IMG/VR virus record: IMGVR_UViG_3300012944_000001
Span: 47,915-111,914 of that record
Direction: 5' to 3' (one strand)
Source: a virus
Length of the DNA stretch: 64,000 nucleotides
Below, piece after piece: positions 36,700-46,511 of the stretch. The translations under genes and the position numbers were made by a program. Each line of letters begins with the position of its first letter. Position 1 is the first letter of the stretch. Below the pieces are notes generated by a model, which was not told the DNA's origin, did not search any database, and saw only the letters and a program-made list of their open reading frames with translations.

Positions 36700-37275
36700 A
36701 TGGCTACTTCAATTGCCGCTCCGATTGCTAAGGCGACTCCTTCTATTGCTCACCTTGCTACGGACCCTCTAAGAAATTTCAAGTTTAATGTAAATATCAT
36801 GCATCCTCATATTCGTGGTTTTGCCACAATGGGATTCATGACCGTTTCAGGTCTTAACATCACAACTGAGGTGATTCCATACCGTGAGGGTGGAATGAAC
36901 ACAACTACCCAGAAAATGCCTGGCCAGTCAGATTTTGCACCTATCACGTTAAGTCAGGGTGTTGCTGTAGGTTCGGGCCCTATGTGGCAATGGATGAAGG
37001 AACTCTTCACCGTTATGCAGGGAACTGGTACAGGTTCTCCTGGCCAGGATTTCCGTGCAACTATTGATGTAATGGTTCTTGATCATCCAGTAACGACACC
37101 GCAGGTACCTGTCAAAGCCATCTATCGTATTTATAACGCATGGCCAACAAGTATCGCGTTCTCCGATTTAGATGCTGGAGCCAATGCGGTTCTTATGCAG
37201 CAGCTATCTCTAGCTCATGAAGGCTTTGACATGAAGCTCGCTAGCTCTATAGGACTAAATGGTGTAAGCTTTTAA
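36700..37275 (+). CDS. Tail tube protein
   Basis: This 191-residue protein has the T4 gp19-like tube fold: FKFNVNIMHPHIRGF, VSGLNITTEVIPYREGG, a loop over the lumen, and the end SLAHEGFDMKLA. It polymerises into the inner tube. Placement right after the sheath gene is standard. Confidence 0.94.
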   Translation: MATSIAAPIAKATPSIAHLATDPLRNFKFNVNIMHPHIRGFATMGFMTVSGLNITTEVIPYREGGMNTTTQKMPGQSDFAPITLSQGVAVGSGPMWQWMKELFTVMQGTGTGSPGQDFRATIDVMVLDHPVTTPQVPVKAIYRIYNAWPTSIAFSDLDAGANAVLMQQLSLAHEGFDMKLASSIGLNGVSF

Positions 37276-37309
37276 TCAATAATTATCCGTATCAATATCT
37301 GGAGATTTT

Positions 37310-38176
37310 ATGGAATACCAGCAGCCTGATTATTCACTGAGTTTTGATGACGATAAAGGGCAGGTAGTCAATGCGGCTGCCCCTGACAATTTGAATGAAT
37401 TAACAAAGAAGGTTCTTAATTCTCTCAATCCTGCCCCTGTCATTGATGATCTGCCTGATACTTTTGTAAAGCTACCTGCGGGCCTACTGATAGATGGCGT
37501 GGTAATTCAAGAAGCAGAAATTCAGGAATTGACAGGAGAGCATGAAGAACTTCTAGCCAAGGCACGAACTTCTAGCAATCCTGCAAAGTATGTAAGTACG
37601 TTATTACAGTGTGGGACTTTATCTATTGGAGATAAGCCTGCTACTTCTGCTTTGCTAGAATCCATGATCCAAGGTGATTTGGATATGCTTATGCTGGGAA
37701 TTCGCAGAGCCACATTTGGAGATGAATTTGAGATCTTTAATGTTGATTGTCCTGTATGCGGAGAGTCTAATGATCTTACTATGAATCTTAAGGATATTCC
37801 TGTAAAGAATGCAGAAGATCCTGAAATTCGTGACTTTATCGTGGAACTACGAAAGGGACGTAAGGCCCGAGTTCAATTCCCTATTGGAGCTACTCAGACT
37901 GAAATATTTAAGAAGCAATTATCTATACCAGAAATGAATAGTCTAAGTCTTGCCGCCTGTGTTATCTCCTTTATAAACGCGGATGGTACAGAGATTCTTT
38001 CCAAGGGTCTGGGAGACGTAAAGAAGTTAGGTGTATCAGATCGTAAAACATTACAAGATTACATCTATGATAATCAACCAGGACCTAGATACGATCAAGT
38101 AGTCGCACAATGCGCTACTTGTGAGGGCGAGGTTCCTGTCCCACTGAATGTGGGCATTCTGTTTCGGGAACTCTAA
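37310..38176 (+). CDS. Tail assembly chaperone, short form
   Basis: This 288-residue protein lies between the tube and tape measure genes, where tail chaperones are found. It has two zinc knuckles, CPVCG near 147 and CATC near 267, a layout I associate with T4-type baseplate hub assembly/chaperone proteins. Near the 3' end the motif CTG_TTT_CGG (38159-38167) allows a +1 shift into the frame of the next ORF, so a longer fusion is likely made too. Confidence 0.75.
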   Translation: MEYQQPDYSLSFDDDKGQVVNAAAPDNLNELTKKVLNSLNPAPVIDDLPDTFVKLPAGLLIDGVVIQEAEIQELTGEHEELLAKARTSSNPAKYVSTLLQCGTLSIGDKPATSALLESMIQGDLDMLMLGIRRATFGDEFEIFNVDCPVCGESNDLTMNLKDIPVKNAEDPEIRDFIVELRKGRKARVQFPIGATQTEIFKKQLSIPEMNSLSLAACVISFINADGTEILSKGLGDVKKLGVSDRKTLQDYIYDNQPGPRYDQVVAQCATCEGEVPVPLNVGILFREL

Positions 38177-38402
38177 TTATCAAGCCCTTTATAAAGATTA
38201 CGAACAGTTAGTAGAAGCATTTGCTTGGTCTGTATCTGAATCACGAAAGCTTACCTATAGAGAACGTAGACATTGGGTTAGCAGATATGTGCATAAGTTA
38301 CAGCAGGAATATGAAAAAATGCATCAACTTAATAACTCTACTCAAGTCACCGTGAGATCCGTAGGGCAAGGAGTTACTTTCGGAGGAATGCCGTATAGGT
38401 AA
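38166..38402 (+). CDS. Tail assembly chaperone, frameshift extension
   Basis: This frame has an ATG at 38148 but no ribosome site. From the presumed +1 shift at TTT (38162-38164) it adds 78 residues (GNSNYQALYKDYEQLVEAFA...), giving a fusion of about 363 residues. The segment SVSESRKLTYRERRHWVSRY matches the usual LT.RE...W pattern in the extended form of tail chaperones. The product would coat the tape measure during tail assembly. Confidence 0.7.
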   Translation, partial: GNSNYQALYKDYEQLVEAFAWSVSESRKLTYRERRHWVSRYVHKLQQEYEKMHQLNNSTQVTVRSVGQGVTFGGMPYR

Positions 38403-38439
38403 TATAATGAAAGTAACAAACTAGCTTAGGAGATCTCAA

Positions 38440-41400
38440 GTGGCTGAGGAAAATAACATCGGAGCCAGCCGCCTGATTGGGACCAACGGTCTACAACAGG
38501 CGGTTGATTCTTTGTCGTCCCAAGTAAATAGACTGGATTCCAGTATAAGTAAACTATCTACCGGATTCAATAATATGACAGGTTCTTATAATAGAACTTC
38601 CGGATCTGGCGGAAGTAATATGGGAACCCAATGGAATTCAGGATCTAACAGATCTTCTTATTCTTCTAATGGCGGTGGAAGTATATTCACCAACGGTCCG
38701 GGAGGAACAGGAACTCTTGGAGGAAGAAGTCCTAATGGTGGTGGAGGATCCTTTGGAAGTACAGGTAGCGGTTCTAGACTTTCTTCTGGTCTAGCCGCAG
38801 GCGCCGCAGTAGTATCTGGGCTTACTCAGTATGCTAATAAGAATATGTCTACCAATATGCAGATGGATTTCTACGGAACTCAGTCAGCTATTGCTGGAGG
38901 ATTCAGTGGCGGATATCGTGGAGCAGCAGAGAAAGCCCGAGATCTAGCATTCAATAATAACTACGTAGCTCTTAATGCAACAGACGCTGCTCAGGGTGCT
39001 TATATAAACCAATATACTTTTGGAAATTCTCAGTTCAATGGAAAAGCTAACCCGGCTTTTGTATCTGGTATGAGCCAAGCCAATTCTTTTGGTTACGCTA
39101 GTCCTACCTTGGGTGCAGGCGGAGCAGCAACAGCAGCTCAGCAAACGTATGCTGCTCGCTCTGTGATGGTTGCACCTGCTTTAGGCTTGGCCAGCCCTAT
39201 CCTGGCTGGTGGACAAAAGAATTCTATGAGCAATATTGCTCAGTCTATTATGCAGAGAACTTTTGGCAACCAACAGATTACGAATAAGCAATTCAATGCT
39301 GCTATATCTCAAGGTGGATCTCTTGCTGTAAACCTTCAGTATTTCGGTCAAGCACTTGGATGGAATCAGCAAACTACTCAGGAGTACCAGAACTACTTAC
39401 AGGGGCAGGTGGCTGCTGAGAACAAAGGCATGTCTGCCACTCAATACAGCACCCTTATGCAGCAAGCTTCTGGTGGAAATAAAAGTGCCATAAATCAATT
39501 AGCTAAAACTACAGGCATGGGAAGTTCCATGTTTGAGAATCAACGTAATCTTAATTCCACCAAGCTTACAAGACAGAATGATATTCTTGATAGTCTTGCT
39601 CCCGCGTTCGATAACGCTACTCAAGTTGTGAATAAGTTTAGTAATGCCCTTACCAGTTTCTTGAAAGATACCGGTCTGGATAAAGCTATTGGTACTGGGG
39701 CAGGTTGGTCAGCGCCTATCTCAAACGCTCTAGGTGGCTTCGGGAGCGCCTTTGGAGTAGCTGGAGGTGTCATGGGTGCCATGCGCCTTATGGGAGGCGG
39801 AGGAAGCCTCCTGAGTGGTCTAGGCGGCCTGTTTGGCGGAGCCGGTGGGGCTTCTGCATCTGCTGCGGGTACAGGCGGTTTATTGTCTGCTACTCAAGGC
39901 GCTGGAGGCGTTTGGAGTGTTACTGGTGCAGGTGCCACCGCTGGATTAGGAACTGCTGCTACGGCAGGTTTAGCCGGGGCAGGTGTAGCAGCGGCAGGAG
40001 GCGCAGCCTATTTAGGTATGCATGCTGACGATAAGATAACAGCGGGAATGTCTAAAAGCGACATATATAAAAAAGCTGCGGGACAGTCATTAACAAATCC
40101 TGCAATGCTAGTAACTCCCCTAGGACAAATTGCTAATGCTGCTAAGTGGGGAAAAAAGGGACTTAATAAACTAACAAGTATCTTTGGTGGAGCAAGTGAT
40201 TCTGCTACAGGCGGAGGCGGTGGAGGATCTACCAAAGCTACAGGAACTAATAGTGGAGCAAATGCTGCTCAAGTAATTGGTTTTGCAGAACAACAATTAG
40301 GTGATCCTTATGTATGGGGAGGTACAGGCCCTAATGGTTGGGATTGTTCTGGTCTTACTCAATGGGCTTATGGAAAAGCAGGAGTAAAGATTCCTCGCGT
40401 AGCCTCTGATCAGCAGAAGCAAGGAAAGGCAGTATCTACTGATGCTGTGCAACCAGGAGATCTTCTGTTCAACGGCAATCCCGCACACCATGTGGTAATG
40501 GCTATCGGCGGAGGTAAGATCATTGAAGCTCCTCGTACAGGATTGAATGTTCGTATTCGTTCCTTTAAGCCGGGAGAGTTCACCAACGCTCGAAGAATTC
40601 TTGGCGCAATAGGCGATATGTCTTCTCTTACTAATGGCGGTGTAGGACAGAGCAATACCCTTAATGATCAGCAATCATTGGTTGGCGGAGATATCGGGGG
40701 AACTTACGGTGGAACTTCTGAACTAGAAGCTCTTATGGGATCTCTCAGTGGAGGAAATGTGGCGGCGGGAGCGATGCCTTTATCAGCATCCTCGGGAACT
40801 ACTACAAGTACTTCAGGCAGTCAAAGCTCCACTGCCGGAGTATCTGGTACAGGAAGTAATAGAACTTCTTCTCTACAGGCATACGCCAAGAAACTCCTAG
40901 GAACCTATGGTTGGTCAGGTCAATGGGGATCATTCAATGCTCTGGAAATGTCTGAGGCTGGATGGAACCCTAAAGCTACTAATCCTAGTTCGGGAGCTTA
41001 CGGTTTAGCACAAGCTCTTCCAGCGGGTAAGTACGCCAGCGCAGGATCAGATTGGAAGACTAGCGGCGAGACTCAGCTTCGTTGGATGATGGGATATATC
41101 AAGGATCGTTACGGTGATCCCAACTCAGCCTGGTCATTCCATCAGAGAAACAATTGGTACGCTCAAGGTGCCTGGAGTATTGATAAAGATCAAAGTGCCA
41201 CTGTTCACCAAGGCGAAATGATTATTCCTGCACAACAGGCTGAAACTATTCGTCAGACTTTATTGAACAATACTTTCAATCCCAACCTTACAAATAACTC
41301 AAGTAGTACTCCTATTCAAATAGGAGATATCAATGTTAATCTTCCTAATAACTACACAGGCTCAGTACAAGATGCACAGACAACAGGTAAGATGATTGTT

Positions 41401-41451
41401 GATGCAGTAAATGAACAGCTTCGTATTAATAATCTGAAGGTGGGACAGTAA
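38440..41451 (+). CDS. Tape measure protein with NlpC/P60 and transglycosylase-like domains
   Basis: This 1003-residue protein starts at GTG behind TAGGAG. It has a coiled N-terminus, Gly/Ser/Asn-rich linkers and hydrophobic central segments (about 430-550), as in tape measures. An NlpC/P60 endopeptidase domain (about 610-735) has nucleophile C636 in W-DCSGLTQWAYG and histidines H683/H684. A lysozyme-like transglycosylase domain (about 810-920) shows NALEMSEAGWNPKATNPSSG and YGLAQALP. It sets tail length and carries wall-degrading activity for DNA entry. Confidence 0.9.
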   Translation: MAEENNIGASRLIGTNGLQQAVDSLSSQVNRLDSSISKLSTGFNNMTGSYNRTSGSGGSNMGTQWNSGSNRSSYSSNGGGSIFTNGPGGTGTLGGRSPNGGGGSFGSTGSGSRLSSGLAAGAAVVSGLTQYANKNMSTNMQMDFYGTQSAIAGGFSGGYRGAAEKARDLAFNNNYVALNATDAAQGAYINQYTFGNSQFNGKANPAFVSGMSQANSFGYASPTLGAGGAATAAQQTYAARSVMVAPALGLASPILAGGQKNSMSNIAQSIMQRTFGNQQITNKQFNAAISQGGSLAVNLQYFGQALGWNQQTTQEYQNYLQGQVAAENKGMSATQYSTLMQQASGGNKSAINQLAKTTGMGSSMFENQRNLNSTKLTRQNDILDSLAPAFDNATQVVNKFSNALTSFLKDTGLDKAIGTGAGWSAPISNALGGFGSAFGVAGGVMGAMRLMGGGGSLLSGLGGLFGGAGGASASAAGTGGLLSATQGAGGVWSVTGAGATAGLGTAATAGLAGAGVAAAGGAAYLGMHADDKITAGMSKSDIYKKAAGQSLTNPAMLVTPLGQIANAAKWGKKGLNKLTSIFGGASDSATGGGGGGSTKATGTNSGANAAQVIGFAEQQLGDPYVWGGTGPNGWDCSGLTQWAYGKAGVKIPRVASDQQKQGKAVSTDAVQPGDLLFNGNPAHHVVMAIGGGKIIEAPRTGLNVRIRSFKPGEFTNARRILGAIGDMSSLTNGGVGQSNTLNDQQSLVGGDIGGTYGGTSELEALMGSLSGGNVAAGAMPLSASSGTTTSTSGSQSSTAGVSGTGSNRTSSLQAYAKKLLGTYGWSGQWGSFNALEMSEAGWNPKATNPSSGAYGLAQALPAGKYASAGSDWKTSGETQLRWMMGYIKDRYGDPNSAWSFHQRNNWYAQGAWSIDKDQSATVHQGEMIIPAQQAETIRQTLLNNTFNPNLTNNSSSTPIQIGDINVNLPNNYTGSVQDAQTTGKMIVDAVNEQLRINNLKVGQ

Positions 41452-42221
41452 TGACTTTTCCTATTGAACCTATCTCGGGCACTATTTATCCCACCATTAG
41501 CGGTAAGCCTGGTGTTACTGTATTCGAGAATCCCTTGTTCCACCCCAATATTCTAAATATTGGCGGAGCTAATGCAGCTATTAATCCTACTTTTAAGCAA
41601 GATTTCAGTACACGTCAAGGCAATTTGCACAGAGGTTTACTAGTAGGCGGTGCCGGTGTTGTACCAGGTTCTAAGGGAAATATTCAGTATAAGGTGAACT
41701 TTCTTTATAATCCGTCTACTATAAATGAGAGTAGATCGATAGACCTTAACAACGGAGTACTTCCTTCTTATGCTAGAAACCCAGATGATCCAGGATCGTA
41801 TGCTACTAGCCTTAATACCACAGTGTCATTCTCTCTGTTATTTGACAGAACATTCGAATTGTGGGATCAGTACTACAGACAAACTCAACCAGGAATCTAT
41901 GGTGTGCGAAGTGATGTAGAAGCATTTTATAATTTGCTAGGAATAAATATTCCACAAGTACAAACTAACACAGCACCTCAAGCCGCACCGCCCGCTATTA
42001 ATCCCACTAAAGTAACTAATACTATTCAGGGACCTATGACCTTCGCACCCACAAAACTTTACTTTGGTGCGAATTCTAAAGGAGCATTATCTTATTTCGG
42101 ATACGTCAGTAGTATAAATATTACATACACACATTTCACTTCCGCCATGGTTCCTTCTCGTTGCGGAATTGATGTAGGATTTACAGTACTATCTCAAATG
42201 GCAGGAAGTTCTACTAGTTAG
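41451..42221 (+). CDS. Tail tube initiator / hub-proximal tube-like protein
   Basis: This 256-residue protein has segments such as YKVNFLYNPSTINESRSIDL and TTVSFSLLFDRTFELW that match the tube-like domain of contractile injection system proteins linking tube and spike. It overlaps the tape measure stop and precedes a LysM-like gene, the usual order. It probably forms the first ring under the tube. Confidence 0.8.
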   Translation: MTFPIEPISGTIYPTISGKPGVTVFENPLFHPNILNIGGANAAINPTFKQDFSTRQGNLHRGLLVGGAGVVPGSKGNIQYKVNFLYNPSTINESRSIDLNNGVLPSYARNPDDPGSYATSLNTTVSFSLLFDRTFELWDQYYRQTQPGIYGVRSDVEAFYNLLGINIPQVQTNTAPQAAPPAINPTKVTNTIQGPMTFAPTKLYFGANSKGALSYFGYVSSINITYTHFTSAMVPSRCGIDVGFTVLSQMAGSSTS

Positions 42222-42229
42222 GAGTAGCG

Positions 42230-42511
42230 ATGACAATAAGCGCATTCAGTAGATATGCGGATAACACGGTAACACCTATAACAGATCGTTCAGGTGATAC
42301 GCGATCTACTATAATTGTCTCTCCTCCCACACAGCCTACTACGTATAGTATTAGTACCTATACGTGGCAGAACGAGGATCGTATAGACTACTTAGCTTAT
42401 TCAGCCTATGGAGATGAAACACAGTGGTGGAGGATAGCAGACGCTAACCCTGAAATATTATTCTGGAGTACACTAACTAACGGTACTCAGATAAGGGTGC
42501 CTAATGCTTAA
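42230..42511 (+). CDS. LysM-like baseplate protein (P2 gpX type)
   Basis: This 93-residue protein has a LysM-type core near its end: DRIDYLAYSAYGDETQWWRI then ADANPEI. P2 gpX and T4 gp53 carry such folds in the baseplate. It lies between tube initiator and hub genes. Confidence 0.85.
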   Translation: MTISAFSRYADNTVTPITDRSGDTRSTIIVSPPTQPTTYSISTYTWQNEDRIDYLAYSAYGDETQWWRIADANPEILFWSTLTNGTQIRVPNA

Positions 42512-43745
42512 TCCTTCTCCATCGTTACCCTATTTTGAAATAGTAATTAATGGCAGTACACCTTTACCTCAATTTACACCTTGTGTACAGATTATTCAGG
42601 AGACCAATTCTCATCCGCTGGCATTACTAGACGTTGTTTATGTGGGAAGTAATATAGGTACAACTACTCCAGGTGCTAGTAATACGTGGCAATATTTAAA
42701 GGAACAAACTCCTATACAGATAAATTATGGTCAGCGTCCTCATTTTGTTTCTGCTTTTCTAGGCTATGTAGCTTCTTATAAATTAATGAGAACCGGTAAA
42801 GATCCTGGTTACAATAATGTGGTTACTACAACTGTGCAATATACCATTACAGGCACTTCTCAAGTTATGCAGTCCACTAATAATGTAGCTTGGAAGAATA
42901 CAAGTTCTTCTACTATTGCTGGAAATATTGCAACAAAGAATGGCTTCAGAGGAATCATTCATAACTATATCTCTGCTATAACTTATAGACTACAAAATGT
43001 CAGTGATTTTAAATTTATAGCTCAACTAGCAGATGAAATTGGTTATAGGTTCTACGTAGATAATACTGACTTATACTTTATTAACCCTAAACAAATTCTT
43101 GATAGAAGTAATACAAGAAATGTCCCGCAGTTCTGGTCTTATAATCAGCCAGGACTATGGGACACGATAATTAGTTTCAATCCAGTGGTAGGAACTATTA
43201 CTCCCGACGGAGGTATTGTTGCCAACAGGAATGTTGTAGGTCTCAATCCCACAACCAAGTCTTTGGTGCAATCTACTATTCAACCAACAATAACTTCATC
43301 CCAAAATTCTTCTACGCCATTAGCGCCTACAATAACTCAATACTATAATCAGGCCCCAGCAGAATCCTATTATGAGGCCACACAAAAAGTAACAGGAGAT
43401 TATTTTAGAAATCTTTATTGGAACACCGCTAACGCTGAATTAAGAGGAGACGCCAGAATAAAACCTAATACCTTGGTTAATTTAGTAGGAACAACTATTC
43501 CAGTAAATGATGCAGGACTTTGGTTGGTGCAAAGTTCCACACACCTCCTAACTAAGGCAGCACCTACTGGAAGTAATGTAGATGTTACTTACTCCACTTG
43601 TACTGAATTAGTAAGGGATCAAATCTATACAGCGAATACAACTACCTTCTCAGAGACTGATCCCATAATTCAAAATGTTCCAGCAGTCCTTATAGGGGGA
43701 CGTTGGCGTTCTTCTAATATAGGAGCTACTGTATATGCAACTTAA
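42504..43745 (+). CDS. Baseplate hub protein (P2 gpD / T4 gp27-like)
   Basis: This 413-residue protein has the late-control gpD/VgrG N-terminal pattern: twin beta-barrel domains with YEIVINGSTPLPQF-like opening strands, PIQINYGQRPHFVSAFLGYV, and ADEIGYRFYVDNTDLYFI. It makes the trimeric hub that holds the spike. It overlaps both neighbours by 8-11 bases. Confidence 0.88.
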   Translation: MLNPSPSLPYFEIVINGSTPLPQFTPCVQIIQETNSHPLALLDVVYVGSNIGTTTPGASNTWQYLKEQTPIQINYGQRPHFVSAFLGYVASYKLMRTGKDPGYNNVVTTTVQYTITGTSQVMQSTNNVAWKNTSSSTIAGNIATKNGFRGIIHNYISAITYRLQNVSDFKFIAQLADEIGYRFYVDNTDLYFINPKQILDRSNTRNVPQFWSYNQPGLWDTIISFNPVVGTITPDGGIVANRNVVGLNPTTKSLVQSTIQPTITSSQNSSTPLAPTITQYYNQAPAESYYEATQKVTGDYFRNLYWNTANAELRGDARIKPNTLVNLVGTTIPVNDAGLWLVQSSTHLLTKAAPTGSNVDVTYSTCTELVRDQIYTANTTTFSETDPIIQNVPAVLIGGRWRSSNIGATVYAT

Positions 43746-44544
43746 CTTTGATGCGCTGTATAGATCTATAGTTACTTCTAATACAGATACTTCAAATTCA
43801 GGCAAGATAAGAGTTCAGTGTCCTCAAATAGCAGGCTTGGCGGAGATAAGACAGGCGGAGCCATTTAATAGCAATATGCCTGTGCCTACTGTGGGATCTA
43901 TTGTCTGGATAGCTTTCAGTGGCGGAGATGTAACTAAGCCCTTTTATCTGAATAACACAAACTATATTTATTTACTATCTGATGGCGCCACTATACAAAC
44001 AAAATCATTAACATCAGGAATTAATAACGATGCGGTAGTATTGTATCTAGCCAGCGGTCCTGCTGGTACTGAAACAGGAACCACGAATCCTCACCTAACA
44101 ATAGTTGATAATAACTTTACAACTCCGGCAGATATTCATTTATCTGGTAATGTCATTAAAGTAAATACTTCTGGGGTCTATCATGTGTGGCACAATATAA
44201 CTCCAAATACTGGTTGGACACAAGCAGGTGGCGGCTTTCAAAATCTTCAGTATCGATTAGATACTAATGACAATTTAGTTCTCAGCGGTTCTGTATCTAC
44301 CACAAGTGCTTTCGGTGCAGGAACTCATCAGATTACTGGAGTAAATCTTGCATCAGATTATCTGCCCGCATTTGATAGTAGAGTTACTGGGGGAGAACAT
44401 ACAAGTTCTACCAATACTTGGAAAGCTCAAGCACTTGTAGATCTCACAGCTATTGGAACTATTAATGTAACCAGCAGCGTTGCTTTTGCTATTGGAGATG
44501 TTTTTTATATTAACTGCACAATACCTCTGCACAATATATCTTAA
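43735..44544 (+). CDS. Baseplate spike protein (gpV/gp5-like OB fold)
   Basis: This 269-residue protein has an N-terminal OB-fold (GKIRVQCPQIAGLAEIRQAE, then VGSIVWIAFSGGDVTKPFYL), the usual spike base. A beta-rich C-terminal part contains a fibre-type repeat (GGGFQNLQYRLDTNDNLVLS). It should puncture the outer layer at contraction. No lysozyme domain is present. Confidence 0.85.
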   Translation: MQLNFDALYRSIVTSNTDTSNSGKIRVQCPQIAGLAEIRQAEPFNSNMPVPTVGSIVWIAFSGGDVTKPFYLNNTNYIYLLSDGATIQTKSLTSGINNDAVVLYLASGPAGTETGTTNPHLTIVDNNFTTPADIHLSGNVIKVNTSGVYHVWHNITPNTGWTQAGGGFQNLQYRLDTNDNLVLSGSVSTTSAFGAGTHQITGVNLASDYLPAFDSRVTGGEHTSSTNTWKAQALVDLTAIGTINVTSSVAFAIGDVFYINCTIPLHNIS

Positions 44545-44566
44545 GGGATAGTGAGATAATAAATAT

Positions 44567-44986
44567 ATGAGTATGCAAATAACAATTCCTTTCACTGTCC
44601 TTCAAAACGGAGCGGTGTCAGTAGAAACAGATCCTAATATTCAAGTCCAACAAAGAGTAGATGCTATTGTCTCTACGGAAATAGGACAAAGAGCTATGAG
44701 AGCTAATATGGGTCTGCCTTTGTCGCGCTTACTTTTTGATCCCAATAATAATTTCATTGCTACAGAACTTAGTGGGCTAGTAACTCAACAGCTAAATACA
44801 TATGAACCTGGTATACAAATACTTTCGGTTACTCCAGAGAGCAGCGGCTCTAACGACGGACTTGCTAGAGTTGCTGTTAACTATGCTCCAGTACTACAAG
44901 CCTCTACTGTCCGCGCTGTAGCAGATGTTGTAACAATTCATGTAGGAGGAACAGTGACAGAGGTGACAACTAATGGCAACAGTTAA
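44567..44986 (+). CDS. Baseplate wedge protein (T4 gp25 / P2 gpW-like)
   Basis: This 139-residue protein shows the gp25 pattern: QRVDAIVSTEIGQRAMRANM, GLPLSRLLFDPNN, and a C-terminal VAVNYAPVL strand. It links sheath and baseplate wedges. It overlaps the baseplate J gene by 14 bases. Confidence 0.9.
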   Translation: MSMQITIPFTVLQNGAVSVETDPNIQVQQRVDAIVSTEIGQRAMRANMGLPLSRLLFDPNNNFIATELSGLVTQQLNTYEPGIQILSVTPESSGSNDGLARVAVNYAPVLQASTVRAVADVVTIHVGGTVTEVTTNGNS

Positions 44987-46502
44987 TGCAGGCGTGCCTT
45001 CCATTGATTACACTAGTAAAGATTATGCTGGTTTTCTAGGATCGATGCTGACGTTTGCTACTACCGCTTTCCCAGAATGGACAAATCAAAATCCTGGAAG
45101 CCTTGAGATCATGCTTCTAGAATCTGTAGCAAGAGAACTAGATGTACTTTCTTACTACGGAGATCGTATTGTAGGAGAAGCGTACATAGGTACTGCTACT
45201 CAACTAGCCTCTGTACTTGAGTTGGCAACACTGCTTGGTTACACTCCGGGACAACCTTTGGCAGCCACAGGAACTGTTACTTTTCAAACAGCTAATCCTG
45301 GTAGTGCTGTAGCTATTCCTTTGGCCACGCAGGTAACCACTGATTATATTTCTAGTATAAATGGCCCCATAATCTTTGAGACTACTACCTCTGCTACGGT
45401 TCCTTCCAATGGCGGTACGGTGGTTGTTCCCATCGTTCAGGGGGCCACTCAAGGCTCTGCAATCTTTACTGTAGGGAATTCTACTTCCGCGCCTTATTCC
45501 ATCACCACAGAGCTCCTGGGAGCTTCTGATGGTTCTGAATTACAAGCATTTACTTTGGCTAATAATCCTGTAGTAAGTGGCTCTATAACAGTCTATGTAC
45601 AGAACCCTGCCTATCCTGGTACCAGTGGAACAGATCCTATTCTTGCTTGGAATAAGGTGGACACACTTCAGCAAGCTACCTCTTCCAGTCCTTCTTGGTC
45701 AGAAACTGTAGATGCTAATGGAGTAGTTAGTATTCATTTTGGTGATAATGTTAACGGAGCTATTCCTGCTTCAGGTTTGAATATCTATGCCAACTATCGA
45801 GTAGGTGGCGGAACTATAGGAAATCTTTCTGCCAACTCCATTACTGATATAGCTTCTCCAATCTTGGGCGTAACTATAGCAGGATCTTCCGCCAGTACAG
45901 GGGGAACTCCAGCAGAGACCATAGATCAGATTCGTGTAAATGCTCCTAGAGCATTCACTACACAACAAAGAGCAGTCACATTAGCTGACTATGGAAATCT
46001 AGCTATGTCATTACCTGTGGTGTCCCAAGCAAGAGCCGTTGCAAATACTTATACAAGTGTGACGGTATATATAACTGGTACAGGAAATACTATACCCACC
46101 CAGGCAATACTAGATTCAGTAACTGCATTTTTACAGCCGCTGGCATTAGCCGGAACATCCGTAACCTGTACTGCGGCTACCTTGGTTCCTATTAACGTGG
46201 GCGCTACAGCAAGTCCTGTACTAATAGGCTGTAGTTCTCGTTACAGTCCTTCTTCTATACAAACTCTAGCAACTCAAGCTATTCAGAATCTATTCGCCCC
46301 AAGTAATGTTACGCTTGGAGGAAGAGTTTCCTTAAGCTCAGTATATTCAGCGCTTTATACTATTCCAGGTGTGCAGTATGTTAATATTCCTTTGTTCGTG
46401 AGAAGTGATGCGACCCAAACTGGCGCCGCTGATATTCTTATGCGCTCATACGAATTGCCTACTTCTGGAAACATAATTATCACTGTAACGGCAACTTCAT
46501 AA
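44973..46502 (+). CDS. Baseplate J protein (T4 gp6-like)
   Basis: This 509-residue protein has the baseplate J core: PGSLEIMLLESVARELDVLS, IHFGDNVNGAIPASGLNIYA, and QRAVTLADYGNLAMSLPVVS, with TPAETIDQIRVNAPRAFTTQ before it. It forms the iris-like ring that triggers sheath contraction. Length is usual for the family. Confidence 0.94.
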   Translation: MATVNAGVPSIDYTSKDYAGFLGSMLTFATTAFPEWTNQNPGSLEIMLLESVARELDVLSYYGDRIVGEAYIGTATQLASVLELATLLGYTPGQPLAATGTVTFQTANPGSAVAIPLATQVTTDYISSINGPIIFETTTSATVPSNGGTVVVPIVQGATQGSAIFTVGNSTSAPYSITTELLGASDGSELQAFTLANNPVVSGSITVYVQNPAYPGTSGTDPILAWNKVDTLQQATSSSPSWSETVDANGVVSIHFGDNVNGAIPASGLNIYANYRVGGGTIGNLSANSITDIASPILGVTIAGSSASTGGTPAETIDQIRVNAPRAFTTQQRAVTLADYGNLAMSLPVVSQARAVANTYTSVTVYITGTGNTIPTQAILDSVTAFLQPLALAGTSVTCTAATLVPINVGATASPVLIGCSSRYSPSSIQTLATQAIQNLFAPSNVTLGGRVSLSSVYSALYTIPGVQYVNIPLFVRSDATQTGAADILMRSYELPTSGNIIITVTATS

Positions 46503-46511
46503 GGAGTAATA

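Noticed and set aside
39705-40028. 107-codon Arg/Trp/Cys-rich frame within the tape measure gene
   Set aside because: This is a shadow of glycine/alanine-rich coding sequence in another frame, without a ribosome site.
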